Assembly (NCBI GenBank): GCA_009777955.1
Contig: WRKW01000007.1
Coordinates: 1 to 50,558, forward strand
Length of the DNA: 50,558 bases
Origin: Alphaproteobacteria bacterium
GTDB taxonomy: Bacteria > Pseudomonadota > Alphaproteobacteria > Rs-D84
Direction: 5' to 3'
The position numbers and the translations under genes were made by a program. Under the pieces are notes generated by a model. It was not told where the DNA came from, did not search any database, and saw only the letters and a list, made by a program, of their open reading frames with translations. Shown here in pieces: positions 19,089-29,472 of the stretch. The first letter of the stretch is position 1. Every line of letters begins with the position of its first letter.

Positions 19089-20936
19089 ATGATATTCCAT
19101 AAATACCCAAAATGCGAAATATGCGGCGATCGCGGAAAGCCACAGCGACGTGGCGGTTGCGATAAATGTCCCAAAAAACCATCATGGAGATGGAGATTGT
19201 TCGGATTGAGTCTGACCATGGGATTGGTCGCTGCGTCGGTTATGGCACTGTATGTTCTTGTCGTGTTCATGCAGATGCCAAGTTTGGATTCCATGTTGCG
19301 CGAAACACGTCTGCCAGCGATCACTTTCATAGACAAAGACGGGTACGAAATACGCAGCGCGAATAGGATAATGGGGACACCGGTGTCGGTTGAATCACTT
19401 CCGACACATGTGTGGCAGTCGATAGTGGCGATTGAAGATAAGCGTTTTTTCAATCATGGTGCCTTAGACTATCGTGGGATTTTCCGCGCTATGCTTACTA
19501 ACTTGCGCGCCGGGCGTATTTCCGCGGGTGGTTCTTCCCTTACACAACAGGCGGCAAAGAATATATTTCTTTCCGGAAGCCGCACAATGAAACGCAAGGT
19601 TCAGGAACTTATACTTTCATATTGGCTTGAAAACAGGTTTTCAAAAAATCAGATTCTGGATTTGTATCTGAATCGGGTATCGCTTGTCCGTGGAATGCGT
19701 GGGATTGACGCTGCTGCCCGTGACCTGTTTCAGAAGACAGCAAAAGATTTAACCATTGCAGAAGCTGCGCAAATTGCCGCCATGTTAAAGGCACCAACGG
19801 CATACAGTCCCGTTCGCAACCCCGAAAGGAATATTGCGCGTGCCCGTGTAATATTACGCGAAATGGTGCGCCAGAGATACATAACACTTGAAGAAGCACG
19901 TATTGCGGCGACACAGCTTTATGCGGTAACACCGCCGCCGGATACGAATATATTCAGATACTGGACAGATTATGTCACAGAAGAAATGTATTCACAATTG
20001 GGTAATGAAATTGATAGCGATTTGTTGGTATATACTACCATGGATCAAGATTTACAGGAACGTGCTGCCGCGGTTGTGCGTCGCCGTGTCACGAATGAAA
20101 AGGACAGGGCGGTAACACAAAGCGCGGTGGTGGCCGTAACGCGCGGCGGGGCGATGCGGGTCATGGTCGGCGGTCTGGATTATCAGGGAAGCCAGTTCAA
20201 TCGTGCGACGGCTATGCGTCAGCCAGGTTCTACGTTTAAGCCAGTGGTATATCTGGTCGCGCTGGAAAACGGGATGATGCCGTCTACGATAGTAAATGAC
20301 AGTCCTTTTTCAATAGGAAGTTATAGCCCCCGGAATTTCAACGACAGATATTACGGCGATATTACTTTGTCTGCCGCATTTGCAAAATCGGTAAATTCGG
20401 TACCGTTAAAACTGACAGAAAAATTTGGGATCTCCAGTGTGCTCAGGATGGCCGGACGTTTAGGGGTCGGGGCAAGGTTAAAACGCGAATACTCTACCGT
20501 TCTGGGTGCATCGGAAATGACATTGGTTGAATTGACGACGGTTTATAATGTGATTTGGAATAGCGGTTATGCGACAAGGCCGTACGCGATAGAAAAAATT
20601 CTGACCCCGTCGGGAAGAATTCTATATTCACGTACAGCACCAGAACCTTCGCGAGTACTGCCGATGCGATCAGTTAATTACATGACTGAAATGTTAGAAG
20701 CCGCCATAAAACCAGGCGGCACGGGTCATCGTGCCAAAACGGATGGGGTCATAGGTGGCAAAACCGGTACCAGCAGCGATTATCGTGATGCATGGTTTGT
20801 CGGGGCGACCGGCGCAGGAACTATATCAGAGGAGCTGACCATAGGTGTATGGGTTGGTAATGATAATTTTACCCCGATGAGCGAGATAACTGGCGGCAAA
20901 CTTCCCGCAGAGATTTTTCATGATATAGTTGAGTAA
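19089..20936 (+). CDS. Class A penicillin-binding protein with N-terminal zinc-ribbon-like motif
   Basis: 615 residues. A bifunctional peptidoglycan synthase: cytoplasmic N-terminus, one membrane helix (about 36-61), GT51 glycosyltransferase (EDKRFFNHGALDYRGIFRA with catalytic Glu116; GGSSLTQQAAKN), and transpeptidase with STFK (Ser381), SVN (434-436) and KTGT (558-561). The tail ends soon after KTGT, so it is shorter than usual PBP1a. The cytoplasmic N-terminus has Cys9-x2-Cys12-x11-Cys24-x2-Cys27, a metal-knuckle pattern not usual for this family. The start at 19089 is set by the promoter and by the Cys motif; an upstream in-frame codon at 19002 would precede the promoter. Confidence 0.93.
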   Translation: MIFHKYPKCEICGDRGKPQRRGGCDKCPKKPSWRWRLFGLSLTMGLVAASVMALYVLVVFMQMPSLDSMLRETRLPAITFIDKDGYEIRSANRIMGTPVSVESLPTHVWQSIVAIEDKRFFNHGALDYRGIFRAMLTNLRAGRISAGGSSLTQQAAKNIFLSGSRTMKRKVQELILSYWLENRFSKNQILDLYLNRVSLVRGMRGIDAAARDLFQKTAKDLTIAEAAQIAAMLKAPTAYSPVRNPERNIARARVILREMVRQRYITLEEARIAATQLYAVTPPPDTNIFRYWTDYVTEEMYSQLGNEIDSDLLVYTTMDQDLQERAAAVVRRRVTNEKDRAVTQSAVVAVTRGGAMRVMVGGLDYQGSQFNRATAMRQPGSTFKPVVYLVALENGMMPSTIVNDSPFSIGSYSPRNFNDRYYGDITLSAAFAKSVNSVPLKLTEKFGISSVLRMAGRLGVGARLKREYSTVLGASEMTLVELTTVYNVIWNSGYATRPYAIEKILTPSGRILYSRTAPEPSRVLPMRSVNYMTEMLEAAIKPGGTGHRAKTDGVIGGKTGTSSDYRDAWFVGATGAGTISEELTIGVWVGNDNFTPMSEITGGKLPAEIFHDIVE

Positions 20937-21029
20937 ATGGAAAAGATGATTGTATCATGCGTCATATAAGATTTTTCGACCGGAATTTATCGCTTGCAAA
21001 TCTGTGCCGTGCCCAGTAAAGTTGCCACC

Positions 21030-21082
21030 GGTGGCATTAGCCTTTTAAGCAACAGGTCAGAGATTCGAATTCTCTGAAGCAT
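21030..21082 (+). other. tRNA-Lys-like relic (3' half)
   Basis: The stretch CTTTTAA (21042-21048, anticodon-loop-like, TTT), GCAAC, AGGTC, then a perfect T-arm AGAGA-TTCGAAT-TCTCT (21059-21075) and GAAGCAT resembles the 3' half of tRNA-Lys(UUU). No matching 5' half folds at the correct distance. It ends 24 nt before a DUF262 accessory gene. It may be an attachment-site copy or a tRNA pseudogene. Confidence 0.35.
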
Positions 21083-21106
21083 ATCAGTATTTTGGGGGAA
21101 TTAAAG

Positions 21107-22876
21107 ATGAAAGCGCAAGAACAATCGTTTCGATTTTTGGGTCAAGTTATCCGATTAAAGATACCATTCTTTCAAAGACAATATGTCTGGAAAGAAGATA
21201 ATTGGGAAGAAATATTTTGTGATCTTGTTGCAGCTGGTGATAAGTTTTTTGGTTCGATAATTTGGAAATTTGAACGTGCAACCGGGAATGCGGTAAAGAC
21301 GGCAACGGTAATTGATGGGCAACAACGTCTTACCACTTTAAGTATTTTTTTAAAGGCTCTTGCTGATTCCTTGCCGGATACTCATCAAAATAAAGCCCAA
21401 GAACAAGTAACCGCTATACTTTTTTACTCTCCTAACTCGTTATCCGAAGAAAAATGCATAAAAATAGAACACTCTGAATTGGATAGGCAGCGATATGAAT
21501 CCGTAATTCGCGGAGAGAAAGTAAATGCCGAGAATAAAGAGGGTATCATTGGATGTTATAACTATTTCCGGGAAAAGCTTAGCACTCTATCCGATGATGA
21601 CAAGGCTACTGTTTTTAAATGGCTGACAAATGATGATAATAAAATGCTAGTTGTTATCGAGCTGAACGAAAATGATGACGAGCAAAAGATATTTGATACA
21701 ATAAATACCGCTGGTGTCCACTTGAGTGTTTTCGATATCGTCAAAAATGCTCTGTTTGCCCATATATTAAATCAAACGAACGATATAACTTCCGTATCTA
21801 GGTTGCATGACGAAACCTTCAGGGCGACTTTTTATAATAAAGACAGGGATAGAACATATTGGGAAGACGAGATAAAAATAGGTCGTTTAAAATTTGATAA
21901 TATGGAAATATTATTGCACTCCGTTGCAGTTATAAAAGGATTTTACGATCCCGATTCTAACAGATTAGAACAGTTGTCGTCGCTGTATAAAGAGTATATT
22001 AAAGGTCTTACGAGTGATGCTCTTACGAAAGATTTTATTAAGGAAATTTGCGAATATGCAAAGCTATATCGTGAACGCTTTATGCCTATTGGGGATAAAC
22101 ATCCGCTTGGGTATAATGATGCATTTTCAAGACTGCGGCATATTTTAGAAAAAGCCGATATATCGGTTTTCAATCCATATTTATTGCGTTTGGTAAAAGT
22201 ATTAGAAGATACCCCAGAGGCAAATAAAAAGACTGCCGAAACCGAGTTTGAAAACAAATGCAAAGAGTTGGAAATATATGTTATGCGTCGTTTCATAAAT
22301 GGGGACGAAACAAAAAGTTATAATAAACTTTGTAAGGGTTTATTGTCTAATAATGCATTGCCGGCTTCCCCGGACGATACTCAAATAAGCCAGAGTTTGA
22401 GAGCTATCTCGAATAAAAGAGCCGCTTTAGTATTATTTTGGATAGAGCTGTATCGCCGACAAGATAAAAACTTTGATATTACAAGCTTAAACTATGGTTA
22501 TACACTAGAACATATTATGCCCCAGACATGGGAAGATTATTGGAACTTAACCCAATTACCGGGAGAAAGCGAAGATAATTTCCAAAAACGCAAAAGTATT
22601 CGGAGCGAGGCCATATATGCAATCGGAAATATGACTTTATTAAAAGGCGGACTAAACTCTTCCGTCAGCAATTATGAACTTGCAAGAAAAATTGATGCGG
22701 GAAGTTCCGTTCGAAACGATATCAGGCGTTGCGGGGATCTGACTATCACTAAAGAGATAATATCCGAATACGATAAAGCTAAAAACAGCGGGGCCGAATA
22801 TATTTGGGACGAAACTAAGATAGAAACCAGGACAAAGAATATAGAAGGGGAATTCTTTGCCCTTTGGCCCAGTTAA
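21107..22876 (+). CDS. DUF262 / DUF1524 (HNH) protein, GmrSD-like restriction or defence factor
   Basis: 589 residues. The N-terminal DUF262 domain has IPFFQRQYVW and DGQQRLTTLSIF (the ParB/sulfiredoxin-like nucleotide-binding DGQQR motif), plus FDTINTAGVHLSVFDIVKNALF. The C-terminus has a DUF1524-type HNH core, YTLEHIMPQTW, and AIGNMTLLKGGLNSSVSNYEL. The two together are typical of GmrSD-type IV modification-dependent restriction enzymes and related phage-defence proteins; whether this one cuts DNA is inference. The start at ATG 21107 has GGGGGAA upstream. It is an isolated, AT-richer gene beside a tRNA-like relic, consistent with horizontal acquisition. Confidence 0.85.
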   Translation: MKAQEQSFRFLGQVIRLKIPFFQRQYVWKEDNWEEIFCDLVAAGDKFFGSIIWKFERATGNAVKTATVIDGQQRLTTLSIFLKALADSLPDTHQNKAQEQVTAILFYSPNSLSEEKCIKIEHSELDRQRYESVIRGEKVNAENKEGIIGCYNYFREKLSTLSDDDKATVFKWLTNDDNKMLVVIELNENDDEQKIFDTINTAGVHLSVFDIVKNALFAHILNQTNDITSVSRLHDETFRATFYNKDRDRTYWEDEIKIGRLKFDNMEILLHSVAVIKGFYDPDSNRLEQLSSLYKEYIKGLTSDALTKDFIKEICEYAKLYRERFMPIGDKHPLGYNDAFSRLRHILEKADISVFNPYLLRLVKVLEDTPEANKKTAETEFENKCKELEIYVMRRFINGDETKSYNKLCKGLLSNNALPASPDDTQISQSLRAISNKRAALVLFWIELYRRQDKNFDITSLNYGYTLEHIMPQTWEDYWNLTQLPGESEDNFQKRKSIRSEAIYAIGNMTLLKGGLNSSVSNYELARKIDAGSSVRNDIRRCGDLTITKEIISEYDKAKNSGAEYIWDETKIETRTKNIEGEFFALWPS

Positions 22877-23192
22877 ATCCTATCGGTTGACTATTTCGAG
22901 AGATAATCGAACAAAGTCGGGTCGTCGTATTCGGGGGCAAAGCCCGTGAGTACAAACTTTTGTTGCGCGCTATATGCACGATGCCTTTTTGCAAGGAATT
23001 CCTACCCTTGTTATCGCTATGATGTGACAAACAACGGGAATGGCGGCTCTCTTACGAGAGCCGTTCATATTGTAATCCTGTTTATGAGCTTAGATTGACA
23101 ATAAAAAACTTGTCAGACTAATAGCTTGTAAATTCATTTTTGATCTCCTGATTTTTATGATATAATGTAAATATAAAAGAAAGGAGATGCGG
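22877..23192. other. Intergenic region: repeat copy and promoter, no gene seen
   Basis: 22877-23034 shows no supported gene or RNA. 23041-23090 carries the GGCTCTC/GAGAGCC hairpin and the AATCCTGTTTATGAG module of the dispersed repeat family. An extended -10 (TGATATAAT, hexamer near 23160-23165) precedes the exported-protein gene. Confidence 0.6.
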
Positions 23193-23693
23193 ATGAAATT
23201 AAAAGTTTTTTTAACCGCACTGTTTTGCACAGCTATTATTACAACAAATACTTCTGTTGCTGATATGTGCGAAATAGGTGTTTGCGAGGATATAGCGTGG
23301 ATTGCATGGAAGGGATATAGCTCTGACGAGCCATGTCCCGGTACGCCCCAAGAGTGCAAAGATTATGATGAAAGTGAAGAGCGTGTCATTTTCCAATGTA
23401 TTGAGAGTGAAATGACAGCCCTGCTTGAAACCAAATGTTTTGACTGGGACAATGCCCCCGAATCTACCCCATGGGGTTGGAGCTGTTGGTGCAGGATAAT
23501 ACATCTGTATCTGCCGGATGGTAATGATTCTTTGGGTTCTTATGATTCCGTATCTTTCGATGTTCCGGGCAATTGGATAAGTATATTTGATGGCCGTTCT
23601 CAATCGTTCGGCTGTTGGTCTGATTGTGCGATAAAATGTGCCGAGCGATTGTTAATGCGCGGGGAAGTGGAATATTTTTTCCAAGGCCTTTGA
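23193..23693 (+). CDS. Exported Cys-rich protein, 166 aa
   Basis: ATG 23193 is chosen because AAGGAG ends 6 nt upstream; the ATG at 23187 touches the ribosome site. A signal peptide of about 24 residues is followed by an acidic domain with about 12 Cys, including a tryptophan-rich segment (PWGWSCWCR) and GCWSDCAIKCAERLL, suggesting several disulfide bonds. No family is recognised. It sits 59 nt upstream of lemA and has its own extended -10 promoter. Confidence 0.78.
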   Translation: MKLKVFLTALFCTAIITTNTSVADMCEIGVCEDIAWIAWKGYSSDEPCPGTPQECKDYDESEERVIFQCIESEMTALLETKCFDWDNAPESTPWGWSCWCRIIHLYLPDGNDSLGSYDSVSFDVPGNWISIFDGRSQSFGCWSDCAIKCAERLLMRGEVEYFFQGL

Positions 23694-23752
23694 AAACACT
23701 TGAAATCAAGCTTTGTTTCTATTACATTTACAGTAAACCAAAGGAGATACTT

Positions 23753-24307
23753 ATGTGGATATTTTTAATAATAGTTCTGGTATTGGCACTGTACGTGATT
23801 TCAGTCTATAACGGTCTGGTCGCAAGACGGGTTCAATCGCGCGAAGCTTGGTCGACAATCGACACCATGCTGAAGCGTCGTTATGACTTGATTCCGAATT
23901 TGGTGTCGGCGGTAAAAGGTGCCGCAAAGCATGAATCAGGCACCTTGGATGCAGTAGTCAAAGCACGTGCGGCTGCTATGAAAGCGGATGGCATCGATAA
24001 AAAATCCAAAGCTGAAAATCATCTGACTTCGTCGTTGAAAAGTATTTTTGCTTTGGCTGAAAATTATCCCACACTTCGGGCAAATGAAAATTTTTTGGAA
24101 TTGCAACGCGAATTATCGGATACCGAAACAAAGATTCAGGCTGCCCGTCAATTCTATAATACTGTTGTCATGGGACTTAATACCGCGATAGAACAATTCC
24201 CCAGCAGCATGGTTGCGGTCTTGTTTAAAATACAAAAAGAACAATTCTTTGAATTGGACGAGGCTGAAAAGAAAGCTGCAAGAAAAGCACCAAAGGTAGA
24301 ATTTTAA
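23753..24307 (+). CDS. lemA: LemA family protein
   Basis: 184 residues: an N-terminal membrane helix (IFLIIVLVLALYVISVYN) then the LemA helical domain (YNGLVARRVQSREAWSTIDTMLKRRYDLIPNLVSAVKGAAKHE; RQFYNTVVMGLNTAIEQFPSSMVA). Start at ATG 23753 after AAAGGAGA; the upstream reading frame lacks initiation signals. LemA proteins are membrane-anchored, of uncertain function, and are often paired with HtpX or TPM-domain proteins, as here. Confidence 0.95.
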   Translation: MWIFLIIVLVLALYVISVYNGLVARRVQSREAWSTIDTMLKRRYDLIPNLVSAVKGAAKHESGTLDAVVKARAAAMKADGIDKKSKAENHLTSSLKSIFALAENYPTLRANENFLELQRELSDTETKIQAARQFYNTVVMGLNTAIEQFPSSMVAVLFKIQKEQFFELDEAEKKAARKAPKVEF

Positions 24308-24360
24308 GATTGTTGATTTGGGAATTGTGTCTGTCAAATCAGCAATAGAGATTATATAAA

Positions 24361-25311
24361 GTGCAAAAATCCGTTTACGATCACATCAAAGAAAACAATC
24401 GCAAGACTTTGGCGTTGGTTGCATTATTTCCAGTTGTATTTATCGGCATTGTTTTCTTTTTTGTTTGGGCGGCGATTGCGCTGACATCTGAACCCGGCGC
24501 GGAAGTTTTACCATTTGTTTTGGAAATCACAGCGGCAGTTGCGGTTCCAACTGCGGTTGCGGTTCTTGTGTGGTTGTTGATTTCGTGGGCGTTTGGTGAT
24601 TCGATGATGCTGTCGTCGGTCGGCGCACGCGAAGTTTATCCCGACCAGCCAGAAAATAAACAATTGTACCGCAGTGTTGAAAATGTGGCTATTGCCGCGG
24701 GTATTCCGGCGCCGAAAGTTTATATAATTGAAGATGATGGGTTGAACGCTTTTGCAACTGGTCGCAGTCCGCAAGATGCCAGTATCGCATTGACCCGCGG
24801 CATTATAAACAAATTGGAAAAACTGGAACTGGAAGCTGTAATAGCCCATGAAATGGCGCATATAGGCAACCGCGACATACGGTTGGATATGATTCTTATT
24901 ACCGGTGTCGGTGTTACTGTTTTTGTAGCTGACATAGTGATGAGAGTAATCTTTCATAGCAATCATGGTGGCAACAGTAAAGACAGGGGGCAGTTGGTAG
25001 CAATTTTATTTGCTGTATGGCTGGCGTTTATGGTTTTCAATTGGATTGTTGCACCTTTGTTGCGCATGGCGGTATCAAGGCGGCGAGAATTTGCCGCAGA
25101 TGCGACCGGGGCATTGATTACGCGAAATCCACGTGCTTTGGCATCGGCATTACGAAAAATCAGCGGCAATTCTTGTGTACGGGCGTTGGATAGCCGGAAA
25201 TCCATGGCATCGGTATTTATTGCGGATCCTTTGAAAAAAGAATTTATTGGTGGTCTTTACGCAACGCATCCACCGGTTAAAGAACGTGTGAAAAGACTGG
25301 AAAACATGTGA
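24361..25311 (+). CDS. htpX: M48-family membrane metalloprotease, HtpX-like
   Basis: 316 residues with two N-terminal membrane helices (about 18-40 and 53-76), HEMAH zinc motif at 163-167, two further hydrophobic segments, and the downstream zinc ligand in RRREFAADATGA. It ends with the conserved THPPVKERVKRLE. It starts with GTG at 24361. It lies 53 nt after lemA and is probably co-transcribed. HtpX degrades damaged membrane proteins at the inner membrane. Confidence 0.95.
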   Translation: MQKSVYDHIKENNRKTLALVALFPVVFIGIVFFFVWAAIALTSEPGAEVLPFVLEITAAVAVPTAVAVLVWLLISWAFGDSMMLSSVGAREVYPDQPENKQLYRSVENVAIAAGIPAPKVYIIEDDGLNAFATGRSPQDASIALTRGIINKLEKLELEAVIAHEMAHIGNRDIRLDMILITGVGVTVFVADIVMRVIFHSNHGGNSKDRGQLVAILFAVWLAFMVFNWIVAPLLRMAVSRRREFAADATGALITRNPRALASALRKISGNSCVRALDSRKSMASVFIADPLKKEFIGGLYATHPPVKERVKRLENM

Positions 25312-25377
25312 TATGTAAAATTCTGCGACAAATTTTTCTTGCCTTTGGAAAAAATTTGTGCCAGAATAACGCACGTT

Positions 25378-25453
25378 GCGAGTATAGCTCAGTTGGTAGA
25401 GCGCGACCTTGCCAAGGTCGAGGCCGAGGGTTCGAGCCCCTTTGCTCGCACCA
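25378..25453 (+). tRNA. tRNA-Gly (anticodon GCC)
   Basis: GCGAGTA/TGCTCGC acceptor stem, D-arm GCTCAGTTGGTAGAGC, anticodon loop TTGCCAA, T-arm with TTCGAGC, discriminator A and encoded CCA. The cloverleaf is complete, 76 nt. Confidence 0.97.
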
Positions 25454-25809
25454 CTGATTTTCCCTGATTTCTGTGATTTTTAGTGCAGTAATCGGGGAGT
25501 TTTTTATTAACGTAAATTTTAATAGTTTTTAGTATTTTCCAATATTTTTTTGTTTATGTACATAGTTTCTTGCACAAAATGTGACACACAATAAAAAAGC
25601 CCGGAATAGTCCGGGCTTTGGTTTTCCATGCCATTCGCCGAGTTCGAGCCATAGGTCTTCAAAAATACCAAATTTTCACCAATGCTCGAACTAATTCTAT
25701 GACTACCTTGACCCGCACCCAATTCAGCCCCAGTTCGATAATTTTGTGGAAATTTGATATTTCATGTTTATAATTCGTCAAAGAGAGAAGTGAACAAAAA
25801 GGTATAATT
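25454..25809. other. Region 3' of tRNA-Gly: probable integration scar, no gene seen
   Basis: It contains ATGTACATAGT and TTGCACAAAATGTGACACA (25556-25589), closely similar to a stretch near tRNA-Thr (48335-48386), then a strong hairpin and an inverted GTTCGAGC/GCTCGAAC pair (about 25643-25690). No credible coding frame is visible. Resemblance to arm-type recombinase sites is inference. Confidence 0.45.
25593..25625. terminator. Rho-independent hairpin GCCCGG/CCGGGC
   Basis: AAAAAAGCCCGG-aatagt-CCGGGCTTT followed by GGTTTT. The A-tract on the left makes it also functional on the minus strand. Confidence 0.75.
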
Positions 25810-26223
25810 ATGGCAACTTTAGATACACTTGTAACATACCCGGACCATTCTCGTTATGGTTATTTGTGGAACGATTTATCAAACCGAAGTGATTTTAGAG
25901 AATTGATTGATAGTAAATTATTGGATAATTTGTCGTGTATAGATTTTACAAAAAAAGATTCCGGCGAACCCCACGCTATTTTTCGGGAAAACAATGCAAG
26001 TTGGATAGAATTTGATTCTAGACTTAAAAAAAATTTCATTGTAACAAACGACGGTCGTAAACCACACACAATAAATTCATTGTTTTTGAAACCTATTACA
26101 GGCGCATGCAATACTTTTGATATGCCAACCAAATGCAGATATTATAATACCAAAGGATGTCATTATTGCGAAAATCCAACGATGGTAGCATGGCGCAAAA
26201 CTATGAACGATTTTTCATTATAA
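25810..26223 (+). CDS. Hypothetical protein, 137 aa
   Basis: 137 residues, soluble, low-GC. The C-terminal third has CRYYNTKGCHYCENPTM (three Cys and one His close together), which could bind metal, plus an earlier Cys pair. No family is recognised. It lies next to the tRNA-Gly scar, so it could be cargo of a lost element. Confidence 0.55.
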   Translation: MATLDTLVTYPDHSRYGYLWNDLSNRSDFRELIDSKLLDNLSCIDFTKKDSGEPHAIFRENNASWIEFDSRLKKNFIVTNDGRKPHTINSLFLKPITGACNTFDMPTKCRYYNTKGCHYCENPTMVAWRKTMNDFSL

Positions 26224-26471
26224 TTCGCTTGTATTCTTGAATTTTCTTTGATAGTATCATCCAGTCGTGAGAGTTAGTGGCGTGGATATTAGTTAGATAA
26301 TCACTCACTATCCCGCACCACCTTTCGCACTTTGTGCTGTGGGTTGCTTTCGCAAGATTAAAGAAAAAACAAGATGTTCATGAAATCTAAAAAATTCAGT
26401 TAATACACGCGCCACGGAAAAATATACGGGCGCGATTTGCGTCCATTTTTTATTAAGATAAAAGAGAAAAA

Positions 26472-26784
26472 ATGAAGCCCGGGAAGTTATCAAAAGCCGT
26501 ATCTTTGACTATTGTAATGTCTTATTGCATTGCAAGTGTACCCTTTTCTGCATCTGGTGAGCGTCATTATGGCGTGATGAAAAACGGAAATTATTGGTTT
26601 GATGATTTTAAAATTGGACAGTTGGGATTAAGTGCTTATTATTCAAAAAAATGCAGATACGGATGCAGGTGCAGGTGCTGTTTGGGATTGTGTTACACAA
26701 CATTGGAACGCGCAAGAAAAATGCGATAATAATAAAAAGGAACCATCATGTCAGAAAATACCGTTATATCAACGAATGAATTAG
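26472..26784 (+). pseudogene. Frameshifted small exported protein
   Basis: It starts ATG 26472 with a signal-like N-terminus (KAVSLTIVMSYCIASVPFSASG). At a run of seven A (26645-26651) the frame turns into an implausible Arg/Cys string ending at 26729. Shifting by one base at the A-run instead gives NADTDAGAGAVWDCVTQHWN and onward to a stop at 26782-26784, which has the composition of the other exported proteins. The gene is therefore broken, slips, or carries a sequencing error. The shifted tail would overlap the lysS start. Confidence 0.5.
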
Positions 26785-28214
26785 AGGCTCGTTTACAAAA
26801 GGCCGAAAATGTCCGTGCGCGCGATGGCGTTGTTTGGAAAGACAAATACGAACGCACCCATACAATTGCAGCTGTGCGCGAACTATCCGATGGGTCGGTC
26901 GTCCGCACGCCGGGTCGCGTTACTGCTTTACGTTGGCTTGGAAAACTTATGTTCGGTCGGATTTATGATGTTGATGGTGAGATTCAGTTTTCACTATCCC
27001 TTGCCGATATAGGCGAAGAAGAATTCAAATTTTTGAAAACCAATCTTGATTTAGGCGACTTTATCGGTATTGCAGGTACTATGTATACAACAACTGCAGG
27101 AGAGCTTACTATAAAAGGCACGGAAGTTATCGTATTATCAAAAGCTTTGCGCCCGTTGCCCGAAAAGTTCCATGGCCTGATAGATACTGAAACCCGCTAT
27201 CGCCAACGTTATCTGGATATGATTGCGAATAAAGAATCGCGCGATGCATTGTTGGGACGATTCCAGATGACACGGCTGTGGCGCGAATTTATGTGGCAAC
27301 ACGGCTTTATGGAAATTGAAACGCCGATATTGCAGAATGTTGCAAGTGGCGCGGCGGCAAAACCATTTACCACACATCATGAAGCATTGGATGCCGATTT
27401 CCAGTTGCGCATTTCGCCGGAATTATTTTTGAAATTGGCTATTGGTGCCGGTTTTGATCGGGTTTTCGAAGTTGCAAAGGATTTCCGCAATGAAGGCATG
27501 TCAGCAATGCATCTGCAAGAATTTACCATGGTCGAATGGTATGCAGCATATTGGGATTTTAATGATAATATAGACTTTACCTGGTCTTTGGTTCAGCATT
27601 TGATACAAACACTGCGCGGAACTTTGCAGATCGAATATCAGGGCACAAAGCTGGATTTTAGCAAATACGATAAAATCGATTATACAGCAAAAATGAATGA
27701 ATTATTCGGCTGTAATATTTTGGATTTTGATGATGCAGATGCGTTGCGGCGGCGGTTGGTTGATAGCAAAATGTTTCCGGAATCAGAATTGGAACCTTTG
27801 AAGTCGATTCCAGTGATTGTGGATTATGTGTACAAGCGGAAAATCCGTCCCAGTATAATCCAGCCGACATTTTTATATAATTACCCGGCCTATATGGTGC
27901 CTTTGGCGCGCCGAAATGACGATGATGAACGCCGTATAGATATGTTCCAGCTTTTGGCATGTGGTGCCGAAATGTGCAAGGGGTATTCGGAGCTTGTGAA
28001 TCCTGTGCAACAGCTTGCCGCGTTTGAAGAGCAGGCGAAAAACATAGCGGCTGGTGATGAAGAAGCGTTCAATCCGGACAATGATTTTGTTCGCGCGATG
28101 GAACATGGCATGCCACCGATTTCCGGGGTGGGTGTTGGTGTGGACAGGTTGGCCAGTATAATATTCGACCAGCCGACATTGCGTGATACCATACTGTTCC
28201 CGATGATGAAGTGA
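26748..28214 (+). CDS. lysS: Lysyl-tRNA synthetase, class II
   Basis: 488 residues. An N-terminal OB-fold anticodon domain (about 55-150: GRVTALRWLGKLMFGRIYDVDGE) precedes the class II catalytic core: RYRQRYLDMI, motif 2 (VAKDFRNEGMSAMHLQEFTMVEWY), and motif 3 (GVGVGVDRLASIIF). ACGAEMCKGYSELVNP is the amino-acid pocket segment. Many Alphaproteobacteria use the unrelated class I LysRS, so a class II enzyme here is notable. The start has AAAAAGGA upstream. Confidence 0.93.
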   Translation: MSENTVISTNELEARLQKAENVRARDGVVWKDKYERTHTIAAVRELSDGSVVRTPGRVTALRWLGKLMFGRIYDVDGEIQFSLSLADIGEEEFKFLKTNLDLGDFIGIAGTMYTTTAGELTIKGTEVIVLSKALRPLPEKFHGLIDTETRYRQRYLDMIANKESRDALLGRFQMTRLWREFMWQHGFMEIETPILQNVASGAAAKPFTTHHEALDADFQLRISPELFLKLAIGAGFDRVFEVAKDFRNEGMSAMHLQEFTMVEWYAAYWDFNDNIDFTWSLVQHLIQTLRGTLQIEYQGTKLDFSKYDKIDYTAKMNELFGCNILDFDDADALRRRLVDSKMFPESELEPLKSIPVIVDYVYKRKIRPSIIQPTFLYNYPAYMVPLARRNDDDERRIDMFQLLACGAEMCKGYSELVNPVQQLAAFEEQAKNIAAGDEEAFNPDNDFVRAMEHGMPPISGVGVGVDRLASIIFDQPTLRDTILFPMMK

Positions 28215-28268
28215 GTGTTAGTTGGTAGTCGATAGTCGGTAGTAGCTAGTCATTAGAAAATTTTATGA

Positions 28269-29447
<1,179 letters not shown>

Positions 29448-29472
29448 TAGAATGTCCCAAAAGGAGTAAGCC

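Noticed and set aside
20957-21082. Complete tRNA or tmRNA gene before the DUF262 gene
   Set aside because: A possible 5' acceptor partner at 20957 is 124 nt from the 3' end with a mismatch, and D- and anticodon stems do not form; only the 3' half is tRNA-like.
26224-26471. Possible structured RNA in the AT/GC-mixed gap before the frameshifted gene
   Set aside because: Some short stems are visible (for example GCGCGCC/GGGCGCG parts), but no known RNA family consensus or promoter-terminator pair could be recognised.
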